In this document: piece after piece, positions 15,491 to 23,611 of the stretch
Layout of the letters: each line of letters begins with the position of its first letter
Position numbering within the stretch: the first letter of the stretch is position 1
Source of the DNA: Pseudomarimonas sp964350895
Lineage (GTDB): Bacteria; Pseudomonadota; Gammaproteobacteria; Xanthomonadales; Xanthomonadaceae
NCBI GenBank assembly: GCA_964350895.1
Contig: CAYGMG010000004.1
Location: 3,327-67,326 of the forward strand
DNA: 64,000 nt
Reading direction: 5' to 3'
Position numbers and translations under genes: made by a program
The notes under the pieces: generated by a model
The model's database searches: none
Told to the model about the DNA's origin: nothing
The model's input: only the letters and a program-made list of their open reading frames with translations

Positions 15491-17545
15491 TTACTCGAAA
15501 CTGTCGGCAAACAGCTGCGAGGCTTCCCATCGCTGCTGCAAGACCGAAATCGGCCGTCCCACCAGGTTCGCGACATCGAGTTTTGTGCGCTCGCGTGCAA
15601 TGGCCGCTTGTAGTGCCATGCTGCCGTGGGTCTCGAACTGCAGCAGAACGTCCAGCAGTCGATCCTGCATTTCGCCGCTGATGGTCACCGAGCCGTCGCC
15701 GTCGACGATACTGGCTACCGCTGGCATCCATGCATCCTTGAGCTGCCACAGCTGCCCGTAGATCGCGGGATCGACGAAGCTGGCGATGTATAGATCACGC
15801 TGCATGGACTCGTAGAGCGCGATGTATTCCCGGCCACCGGCGCTCGCTGCCATGCGTTCGTCGCGCAAACGCTGGAGTAGGCGCACTTCGTCCGCCGTGC
15901 CCATCAATCCGCTCGACTTCTGCAGCGCGTCCATCTGTCCTTGAGAGCGCGATCGATGGCAGTCGCCGATCAACATGCAGGCAAGAAAACAGTGCAGATC
16001 GAACTCGCTGGCGACTGGGCTGGGAAAGGTGAACGCAAACACCCGGTTGGGCTGGCCCACGACGGCGGCGGAGGCGGGCGCGATCTGAAGGAGGTCGATC
16101 GTCCATGGCTGTCCGGCCGCGTCGCCGTTGACCGGCACCTGCACGACGACTCGCGTCCGGGTCCGTCCTGCAGGAATCTGTGCGGAGAACGGGGTCGGCG
16201 CCACGCTGTCGCCGGACACCTCGAGTTGTGCCACCAGCGTCTGGGGCGTTGCCGGAAGCACGCCCAGATTCGCGCCGATGCGGTTACCGAAGAAGTAGCC
16301 GCCGCTGCCGTCCGCAGCGGCGCCGCGCAGCGAAACCACCGGCAGCAGCGGTGCCTCGATGTCACTCCGCCACAGGCTGTGGCTACCCGGATCCAGCCCG
16401 GCCATCCAGAGATGCGGACTGCCTCCGGCGCTCAGAGGGGCGGTTTGCAGGGTATCAGCGCGCACCAGGGTCTGGCTCGGCGCCGGGGAGAAGGTCAGGC
16501 CGTCGCGCGGGTGCACCGAAGAGTCGACAGCGTTGCGCGCGACGACCAGCGCTTCGCTGCCGCCACCGTCCGCGTCTATCCACGCGTAGCCGCGGGCGGC
16601 GCCACCGGCAGCGCCGGGGATGCTCTGCACCAGGGCGAACTGCGGATCGCCGTTGCTGTCGAGTCCGGTGTGGCGATAGACCTGCTCGCCGGACACCGTG
16701 GAGAGAACCAGATCGAGACGGTTGTCACCGTCGAGATCGCGTGCGGTCGCCGCGAAAACCGTTCCGGTAGAGGCAAACGGCGAACTGGCGATCGCAACCA
16801 TCGGGTCGCTGGGGCTGCCGCTGTTGAGCCATAGCCGGGTCTGGCCTCCGAAGAACAGCACGTCGTCGCGATTGTCGCCGTTGAAGTCGCCGATCTCGGC
16901 GCCGATGGCACCCGGCTGCATGAGGATCTGAACGGGTTCGAGCTCCGACAGTTCAGTGGCAAACCCATGGGTGGCGAAGAGAACGCTAGGGCGCCCGGTG
17001 CCCCCGACCAGCAGGATATCCCTGGGCTGCGTGGAGTCCGCGGTCAGCCTGAGCACTTGCACCGCGGAGACCAGCTGTGCTCTGAGCTGGCCAGCTGCCC
17101 GGAAGAATGCTCCGGGCGTACCCCGCTGCACACCGCCGTCATTTATCCACAGCGCTAGCGCGTCGTCGCCGTCGTCCTGCGCTACCAGCAGATCGGCGTC
17201 GCCATCGGCATCGATGTCTGCCACGGCCACATCGACCGGAAGCCGCGCTGGGAGCACCTGGCTGGTGACAAACTTGACGGAAGACCCGCGCGGCGGCGTC
17301 TGCCGGAACTGCACGATCACGCGGTGCTGGTCAATGTTGCTGCTGTCGAATCGCAGAGCAGCCAAGTCGTTGAAGTTGTCCAGGTTGAAATCGGCGACCA
17401 CCAGCTTGAGCGTCGGGGTCGAGGTCAGGAACTGGCTATCTATCTCCTGCAGTGAAGCTGGCTGGGCGGCGGCAGGGCGCGACCAGAGGCTGGGCATTAG
17501 CAGGGATACGATCATTGCGCAGTGCTGCAGACGAAGACTTGGCAT
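15491..17545 (-). CDS. Secreted FG-GAP/VCBS repeat protein
   Basis: Exported protein of 684 residues. A signal peptide (about 1-27, cleaved after PAAAQ) leads into five or more FG-GAP-like repeats carrying acidic calcium-type loops: VADFNLDNFNDL, DIDADGDADLL, DFNGDNRDDVL, DLDGDNRLDLV and DADGGGSEALV. These should build a beta-propeller resembling an integrin alpha head. From about 490 the protein becomes helical with Cys-containing CFLACMLIGDC, and the last residues are LFADSFE, a form of the DGFE motif. No enzyme signature was found. It is transcribed in the same direction as two more large secreted-protein genes upstream. Role unknown; adhesion or surface display is a guess. Confidence 0.82.
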   Translation of the reverse strand: MPSLRLQHCAMIVSLLMPSLWSRPAAAQPASLQEIDSQFLTSTPTLKLVVADFNLDNFNDLAALRFDSSNIDQHRVIVQFRQTPPRGSSVKFVTSQVLPARLPVDVAVADIDADGDADLLVAQDDGDDALALWINDGGVQRGTPGAFFRAAGQLRAQLVSAVQVLRLTADSTQPRDILLVGGTGRPSVLFATHGFATELSELEPVQILMQPGAIGAEIGDFNGDNRDDVLFFGGQTRLWLNSGSPSDPMVAIASSPFASTGTVFAATARDLDGDNRLDLVLSTVSGEQVYRHTGLDSNGDPQFALVQSIPGAAGGAARGYAWIDADGGGSEALVVARNAVDSSVHPRDGLTFSPAPSQTLVRADTLQTAPLSAGGSPHLWMAGLDPGSHSLWRSDIEAPLLPVVSLRGAAADGSGGYFFGNRIGANLGVLPATPQTLVAQLEVSGDSVAPTPFSAQIPAGRTRTRVVVQVPVNGDAAGQPWTIDLLQIAPASAAVVGQPNRVFAFTFPSPVASEFDLHCFLACMLIGDCHRSRSQGQMDALQKSSGLMGTADEVRLLQRLRDERMAASAGGREYIALYESMQRDLYIASFVDPAIYGQLWQLKDAWMPAVASIVDGDGSVTISGEMQDRLLDVLLQFETHGSMALQAAIARERTKLDVANLVGRPISVLQQRWEASQLFADSFE

Positions 17546-17801
17546 GGGAGCGCGACAACTTTGTGTGGACCGAATCCCACGCTAGTGCCACGTCAGGCCA
17601 ACGCACACCTCAGAGTGCAGGCTTGACAATGCGATGCTCAGCGGGTTCTGCCTGCACGGGGCGGGTGTCCGATGCGGCACGGATTGCTGCCAGCGGCCGC
17701 GACAGGCCCGCCCTGCGCTGGGTCTGTGGTCGAACAACATGTTCAGGGCGGATCTGGCTGGCGCCGGCTCGTTCGGCAGGGCGCCGGCAAGCGCAGGCGC
17801 G

Positions 17802-19439
17802 CTATCCCGCGGGGCTCCGAGAGCCTGGTAACGGCTCGCTCTGTTCGAATCCGTCGCGTATCAGCAGGTTCTGCCGCCATTCGTGCGCGCCGATGTCCGG
17901 CGATTGATCACGCGGCAGTCCGTCGATGTCCTCGCCTGCGGCATAGGCTGGGTCCCCGGCATCGATCATGGCCGATTGCGCAGAAGCCGCGCGAAGATCA
18001 CGCTGGAAGCCGTCGGCGAATCCGGGCAGGACAGCGGCCGACTGCTGATCGAAGCCGGTCTGGGTTGCCCACGTGCTCAATGCGCCAACTTGTGCAACCC
18101 ACGGCAAGCCTGGCTGCGAGCCACTGCAGCGATGCCGATCGAACCACGCCACGACGGCCGGAGCGGGGATCGAAAAACATGAGAATCCGCTGTTTCCGGA
18201 GAGCTCGATCGCGTTGTGGCCGACGCGGTGCAGGGCGCCCTCGTTGCCGATGGTGATGGCGCTGCCGCCCTGGGAAGCGAGATGGATGCTGTTGTTGTGG
18301 ACATCCAGCGACTGCATCAAGGCGTCTCCGGTTCCGCTGCAGCAGGCCGGAGCGATGATGGCGCGTACCTCGAAGGCTTGGCTTGAGGTCAGCAGATTGT
18401 TCTCGACCCGACAGCCGATGCAGGAGCTCAGTCCGATCAGCACATTGCCGACGTCGTGCACCCGGTTGCCGGAAATCGTCACGTTCTCGAATTGCTCGGC
18501 ACTCGCATAGCCTGGCACCACGGCAATTCCCCAGCAGCCTTGCCCGGCGGCGCCGGGATCTTCGCGCACCAGGTTGTGTTCGATCCGCAGGTCCCGGAAG
18601 CGGCCGTGCACGACCAGCGAAGTGGCCTGGCATACGCCCTGTGGATCGAGCGCCGAGCGATAAAGGGTGTTGCGCAGCACGCTGACGCCGACCCCCATGG
18701 CCGCGCTCAGGTAGATGTTGTGGTCGAAAACCGGCCGGGTTCCATTGGATTCGAAGTGGTTGTCGAGAATCTGGGTTCCGCTGTCGCCGCCCAGCCAGCC
18801 TTGCGCGCTGTTGTGATGGATGCTCGACGCACGCAGCACGATGCGCTGGTTGCGACCATCGCACTGCGGGTCGGCCCGGCAAGGGTTCGATCCGGCCTGG
18901 TGTACGCCGATGCCGAATCCCTCGATCTCCAGATCGCGCAGTTCTACGTCGTCCACGTCGTTGAACAGGAACACGCCGTTGCCCTGGTCGCCGGCGCCGA
19001 TCAGATGGAGGCCTTCGACAAGATAGCCGCCGTCCTGCAGGGCATCGCCGCCGTTGGCGAGCGAGATCGCCGACACGTCGCTGAGCATGCGCAGGATGGG
19101 GCGGCCCTCGTCGCCGCTGGCGAACGGCGCCGGATAGTCGCCGAGCACGCAGGGCTGGTCGGCGCGACAGCGGGTGTTGTACCAGTTGCCGAGGCCATGG
19201 CTCTCGAACGCGCCGCCTCGGCACAGGCGGACCTGGTCGCCGGCTGCCATGCCAAGGAAGCGCGCGCGGACTGCAGCGGCGCTTCGCCAGGGCGATGCCA
19301 GGCTTCCCGGATTGGCGTCGTCACCGGCGACGCAATCGGCGTCCGCGCCTGCGGCGCAATCGCAGGCGTGCCAGACCGCCGCGTCCGCATCCGGCACCGC
19401 GAACCACAGCAGAAAGAGGAGCAGCGCGCCTGCCCGCAT
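17802..19439 (-). CDS. Secreted right-handed parallel beta-helix protein
   Basis: Exported protein of 545 residues. The ATG at 19439 begins a clean signal peptide (LLLFLLWFAVPDADA); a longer in-frame extension to 19664 would bury it and overlap the upstream gene, so I reject that. After a Cys-rich N-terminal stretch come repeats of the form VELRDLEIEGF, IVLRASSIHHN, TQILDNHFESN and LRIEHNLV, typical of pectate-lyase-like or nosD-type right-handed beta-helices. Polysaccharide binding or cleavage is possible but no catalytic set can be assigned. The C-terminus holds IGAHEW, common in such proteins, and then LLIRDGFE followed by a 13-residue tail. It starts 50 bases after the 935-residue gene. 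Confidence 0.82.
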   Translation of the reverse strand: MRAGALLLFLLWFAVPDADAAVWHACDCAAGADADCVAGDDANPGSLASPWRSAAAVRARFLGMAAGDQVRLCRGGAFESHGLGNWYNTRCRADQPCVLGDYPAPFASGDEGRPILRMLSDVSAISLANGGDALQDGGYLVEGLHLIGAGDQGNGVFLFNDVDDVELRDLEIEGFGIGVHQAGSNPCRADPQCDGRNQRIVLRASSIHHNSAQGWLGGDSGTQILDNHFESNGTRPVFDHNIYLSAAMGVGVSVLRNTLYRSALDPQGVCQATSLVVHGRFRDLRIEHNLVREDPGAAGQGCWGIAVVPGYASAEQFENVTISGNRVHDVGNVLIGLSSCIGCRVENNLLTSSQAFEVRAIIAPACCSGTGDALMQSLDVHNNSIHLASQGGSAITIGNEGALHRVGHNAIELSGNSGFSCFSIPAPAVVAWFDRHRCSGSQPGLPWVAQVGALSTWATQTGFDQQSAAVLPGFADGFQRDLRAASAQSAMIDAGDPAYAAGEDIDGLPRDQSPDIGAHEWRQNLLIRDGFEQSEPLPGSRSPAG

Positions 19440-19489
19440 TGCCCCGGCAAGCGTTCCGAAGTTGATCTGCTGTTGGCTGTCCTGCGTCT

Positions 19490-22297
19490 TCAACGCGCGC
19501 TCCCCGTCAGTGCACAGCGTTCGAATCCGAGCACCGCAGTCGACAGCGATTGCGCCGATTCGACGGCGCCTTTCCACCAGCCACCTCTGACAACCGCCTG
19601 CAGCACGCTCAAGGCGCTGCCATCCTGGAACAGGTCCGTGCCGATCTGTTGCACAGCAGCGCACAGTCCGAGCGCCGGATCATTGGCGTGGCCGCGTGCC
19701 AGCAAGCTGAGCATCGCCAGCTTGTTCTGGCTCAGATTGTCCGGGTCGGGCACCGGCGTGCAGCGGTCGATCTGGCTGAAACCGGCTCCGCTGAGCTGGC
19801 AGAAGACGCCGTTGGGCCAGCTTGCGTCGACATCGATATCTCCGTTGCCTGTGGTCGGCAGGCTAGCCAGCAGCTGCGCTGGCGTAATGGACAGCGCGTG
19901 CCGCCAGGATTGCGCCAGGGCTGGCGAAAGGCTCTCGCCGTAGTTGAGAAAGAGCCGTTCCAGGATCGGATAGAACCATGCGTAGAGCATGAAGTTCTGG
20001 CCGACGAAGCAGTCCGCTCCGGGTTCCAGCTTGAGCTCGCACATCAGTCCAGCGCTGAGCGAGTTCTCGATGAGGTGAGTGAGCACTTCGCGCAGCCGGG
20101 TGTCGCAGTTGATGCCGGCGCTTCCGTGGACGAACTGGGCACAGTTGGCGAGGCTCTCGATGTACTGGAGATTCAGCCGTCCGATGGCTGCCCAGGTGGT
20201 GTCGTCGTTGCGGTCGTTGCTGAAACGCAGTGAGGCCGCATGCCCGGCGGCAGCGAAGCGATCATGCTGGGCGATGCTTGGTCGCAGCACATGGGCCACC
20301 GCCTGATGCCGGTTGTAGGTGTAGTCGGCCGACCCGGCACCGGAGCGATGCCAAAGCCCCTCGCCGTTCCCGCCGGAGCCGAAACTGTGTCCGGCGATAT
20401 TGCTGTTGGCGCCGGCTCCGTTGGGGAAGCGGCCGAAGTGGTAGTACGCGGTGTAGGACATCAGGCGCGACTGCGGGAGGGCGAACTCCCAAAGCCAGCG
20501 CGGTTGGCCTGACCTTTGGAACTCGGTCAGCTCGATCAGGGCCGGGTCCCAGTAGTTGAGTCGTACCTCATTGCTTTCAGGGTCTGCATTCTCGGTGAAG
20601 CCAAACTGTTCGTTGAACTGGATGTCAGGCCAGACCTGCAGGCCGAAGGTCTTGGCACAGGTCCATTGGCTGCCCGCATCATTGCCGGCATCGGTACACG
20701 GCTCGTCGCCGACCGTAGCCAGGTGCTTGAGCTGCAGGTACTGCAGGTAGGCACCACCGGGCGCCGTCGCCAGCGAGCCGGCGAGCGGAGGCTGCAGCGC
20801 GGCGGCATCCAGGCTGGCCGGCGTGGGCCGGACAGTGAGCGCGCGCTCGGCGGCAAAGTGCAGGCTTGAGCGCATCGAGGTCGCCAGATCCAGCGACTGC
20901 GAGGCGCTGGCAGAGACGCGCAGCTCAATGCGTCCTGCGAACCACAAGCTCTTGGCCTTGCCGACCAGACTCGGCTCGGCAATCAAGGCAAGCGACAGAC
21001 GGCCACTCTCGACCTGCAGCGCTTGCGGTTCCCGGTAACGCATCCAGGGCATCGTGGCCAGCGCGACCAGTCGAGCATCACCGGCCAAGGGGCGAATCAG
21101 ACCGACGGCTGGCTGCAGGAAGAACCCGTTGCTGTCCAGCACGTTCCCGTCCTCGGTGAGATCGGCCCGCCTTTGCCACGGGATGCCGCTGCCTCGATGC
21201 TGGCTGACGCGGAAGACGCTGCCCGAACCGCTGGAGAAGGCTTGCGGGTTGCCGATGGTGGCCACGAGAGCCTGTGTCTGCGGCTCGACGCCGCGGGCAA
21301 GCGGCAGGCGGAACGCCGCGAACTCAAACTCGACCAGGGCGTCATCCGGCGCTGACTGCGGCGTGCCGCAGGCGTTGCCCAGCTGGGCATCGATCTGGAT
21401 GGCGGCGCTGCCGCGGTGAAAACCCAGCGTCAGGCTGTAGGGGAAACGTTGCCAGGCGGGGTCGCCCTGGCAGAGGTGGCCACTCCCGGCGCTCGCCAGA
21501 TGCCCGTCGATATGCACCTCGGCGCGCACCGACGCGGCGTCTGCCTGCCAGCGGACAGCATCCACCACCAGTGAGCCGGGGACGCTCTCCGCTGCGTCGA
21601 GGATCAGCGATCCACCCGGCTCACGCACACGGATCGCAAGTCCTTCATCTGCGCTGCCGGGCTGGGCGGCAAAGATTTCGGTCAAGCTGCCATCGCGACC
21701 GTCGCGAATGCGGATGCGGCGGATCGGCTGGCTCAGTGCGGCATCGATCTCGAACTCGGCAGCGCCGGTATCGATCAGGCGCCGTTGGGCGCCCAGCACG
21801 CTGACCTGGATCGCGCCGGGGTCGGCAACTGCCGCTGCGGGCGCGGGCAGGCGCATCAGCGCCAGGGTGGCCGAAGCGCCGGCAACCATGTTCACCGCCA
21901 GCGCGGTCTGCAGCCAGCGGATCGGTGCCGTTGTCGCGGCCAGGGGAGCACCCCAGCGAGAAAGGACATGGAAGTCCGCAGGCCGGCGTTGGCCTCCCGG
22001 GCCGATCACCACGAGCCGTTGCAAATCGGCGTCGGCCACGGCCGCTGCGCGGGACAGAGGGAGGCTTCCGAAGGCCAGCTCGTCGACGCGACCGGCAGCG
22101 TCGTTGCTGATCTCGAAGCAGCCGAGCAGCTCGGCCTGACGCAGCGACGGTGGCGACAGCGTCTCGCCGCCCAAGGCGCCGCCGAGGCAGTCTGGCAGCT
22201 GGCTCTCGAAGCCGTCCTCGAACACGTTGTCCTGAGCGCGTGGGGCGCCACCGCCGAGACAGAGTGTGATGACCAGAACAAACCGGAAGAACTTCAT
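19490..22297 (-). CDS. Large secreted protein of unknown family (possibly RIFT-barrel/PcRGLX-like)
   Basis: Exported protein of 935 residues that I do not firmly recognise. Residues 1-21 are a signal peptide (VLVITLCLGGGAPRA). Immediately after the cleavage site is VFEDGFE, so the DGFE motif is N-terminal here rather than C-terminal. The rest looks like beta-rich domains (21-500) followed by an alpha-helical C-terminal half with aromatic motifs (WEFALPQ, YYHFGRFPNG, RHQAVAHVL) suggestive of an alpha/alpha toroid. This combination brings to mind PcRGLX/YetA-like polysaccharide-degrading proteins, but I offer that only as a hypothesis. It is first of three co-directional secreted-protein genes. 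Confidence 0.75.
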   Translation of the reverse strand: MKFFRFVLVITLCLGGGAPRAQDNVFEDGFESQLPDCLGGALGGETLSPPSLRQAELLGCFEISNDAAGRVDELAFGSLPLSRAAAVADADLQRLVVIGPGGQRRPADFHVLSRWGAPLAATTAPIRWLQTALAVNMVAGASATLALMRLPAPAAAVADPGAIQVSVLGAQRRLIDTGAAEFEIDAALSQPIRRIRIRDGRDGSLTEIFAAQPGSADEGLAIRVREPGGSLILDAAESVPGSLVVDAVRWQADAASVRAEVHIDGHLASAGSGHLCQGDPAWQRFPYSLTLGFHRGSAAIQIDAQLGNACGTPQSAPDDALVEFEFAAFRLPLARGVEPQTQALVATIGNPQAFSSGSGSVFRVSQHRGSGIPWQRRADLTEDGNVLDSNGFFLQPAVGLIRPLAGDARLVALATMPWMRYREPQALQVESGRLSLALIAEPSLVGKAKSLWFAGRIELRVSASASQSLDLATSMRSSLHFAAERALTVRPTPASLDAAALQPPLAGSLATAPGGAYLQYLQLKHLATVGDEPCTDAGNDAGSQWTCAKTFGLQVWPDIQFNEQFGFTENADPESNEVRLNYWDPALIELTEFQRSGQPRWLWEFALPQSRLMSYTAYYHFGRFPNGAGANSNIAGHSFGSGGNGEGLWHRSGAGSADYTYNRHQAVAHVLRPSIAQHDRFAAAGHAASLRFSNDRNDDTTWAAIGRLNLQYIESLANCAQFVHGSAGINCDTRLREVLTHLIENSLSAGLMCELKLEPGADCFVGQNFMLYAWFYPILERLFLNYGESLSPALAQSWRHALSITPAQLLASLPTTGNGDIDVDASWPNGVFCQLSGAGFSQIDRCTPVPDPDNLSQNKLAMLSLLARGHANDPALGLCAAVQQIGTDLFQDGSALSVLQAVVRGGWWKGAVESAQSLSTAVLGFERCALTGSAR

Positions 22298-22495
22298 TGG
22301 GCGACGGCCGCCAGTTGCCAGAAGACGTCAAGCTGTCATGTGTCCGGCGACCGGGAGTACACCCATCCTGAGATTGACCCTGGCCTTTTTGGGTGCTAGG
22401 TCGCGGCACTCGTCTGCCAGATGCGCACAACCATTCTTTGCGTCGGAGGCATGCTGGCTGCGACCAGGGTGATGAGTCGACGCGTGCAGCGAGCG

Positions 22496-23611
22496 CTACC
22501 GCGCCGAGTAGCCGGTGAGTTCCAGATAGCCCTCGCCGGCAAGTGGCTTGTGGCCTGCACTGCCGGTGGCCTCCACGCTGCCTTCCCAATAGCGAACCTG
22601 TGTGTTCAGTTCCTGGTCGTCCATGCGCGGGCGCAGCTGCAGGTCGATGTCGTGGGCGGGGAGGGTGATGCGCCAGTCGAGCGGGTAGCGGGCGCCGCTG
22701 TGCGGGCTGGTCCACCAGCGTGCCGGCTGCATATCGGCGTCGCCGCCGCTGAGCGTGGTCACTGCGCCGTCGGATTCGATCAGACTGCCGCGGACGCCGG
22801 CTTCGCCGCCCTGCCCATCGTGCAGGCGGAACAGCATCAGGGCGCGGCCGTCATCGAGCTGCAGGGACAGCCAGTCCCAGCCGCGCTGGCCGCCCTTGAG
22901 CAGGCCCGGGCTCCACTCGTGGTCGAACCAGCCCTTGCCCTCGACTGCCCGCGCCGATTGGCCGGGTACCTGCAGCGTGCCGCGGGCGCTGAGCCAGGGC
23001 TGGCTGTAGTAGAAGCTGGCATTGCCGGCGCCGGATTTCTCGCTGTAGCCGGCGCGCCCGTGCAGCACGGGCGGCCCGTCGGCCACGACGTCCAGCTGCA
23101 GCGACAGGTCGTCGAGTTCGCAGTCGATGCGTCGCTGCATGGGCGGCTCGGGCCGTGTCGCTGCGAGGCGGCAGGACTCAACCCAAACGGACAGTGGCGA
23201 TTCCTCCACGCCGGCAAGACCGACCACGGGACGCGCCAGCCTCTCGCGGTAGGCGAAGCGTTGGCCGCCCAGGTCGCTGATCGCGACATGCGCCATGAAC
23301 AGGTGGCGTGCGTCCCAGCCTTCGAGGTCCGCTGCGTTCGGTTCGAGGGCGAGTCGGAACAGGGCTAGCTGCGCCCCCCAGCGCTGGCCGGCGGCGTCCT
23401 TGAGGTTGAATGTGAGGTACCACCACTCCACACGCTGCTCGGGATGTGCGCCGAAGTCGCGCGGAAACTGCGGAACGTAGCTGGGGTCCAGCACCGGGAA
23501 CTCGCTCCCATCGGCGCCGAGGAAGCCGCTCAGTGGATCGCTGGGTGGTGTCGTGGGCTGGCAGCCGGCGAGCATGACGATCAGCAGCGTGAGCAGGCAG
23601 AAGCGGCTCAT
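22496..23611 (-). CDS. AttH-type lipoprotein (carotenoid 1,2-hydratase/lipocalin-like)
   Basis: Lipoprotein of 371 residues with a signal peptide and lipobox LAGC, lipidated Cys17. The mature part has the AttH/CrtC hallmarks: HPEQRVEWWYLTFNL near the N-terminus, AHVAISDL, GKGWFDHEWS and WDWLSLQLDDG, forming two lipocalin-like barrels. AttH proteins are periplasmic or envelope proteins encoded with an ABC exporter; hydratase activity is unlikely to apply outside carotenoid producers. The ATG at 23611 overlaps the permease stop (ATGA), so translation is coupled and the three genes form one operon. The role in the exporter (cargo or periplasmic partner) is inferred. Confidence 0.88.
   Translation of the reverse strand: MSRFCLLTLLIVMLAGCQPTTPPSDPLSGFLGADGSEFPVLDPSYVPQFPRDFGAHPEQRVEWWYLTFNLKDAAGQRWGAQLALFRLALEPNAADLEGWDARHLFMAHVAISDLGGQRFAYRERLARPVVGLAGVEESPLSVWVESCRLAATRPEPPMQRRIDCELDDLSLQLDVVADGPPVLHGRAGYSEKSGAGNASFYYSQPWLSARGTLQVPGQSARAVEGKGWFDHEWSPGLLKGGQRGWDWLSLQLDDGRALMLFRLHDGQGGEAGVRGSLIESDGAVTTLSGGDADMQPARWWTSPHSGARYPLDWRITLPAHDIDLQLRPRMDDQELNTQVRYWEGSVEATGSAGHKPLAGEGYLELTGYSAR

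Noticed and set aside
22323..22351. CTGTCAT at 22334 as another Pho box
   Set aside because: Only one half-site is present, no partner lies 11 bases away on either side, and it points away from the 935-residue gene.
22496..23611. Carotenoid biosynthesis role for the AttH-type protein
   Set aside because: The carotenoid-hydratase label reflects fold only. No carotenoid gene is nearby, and the protein is a lipoprotein in an ABC exporter operon.
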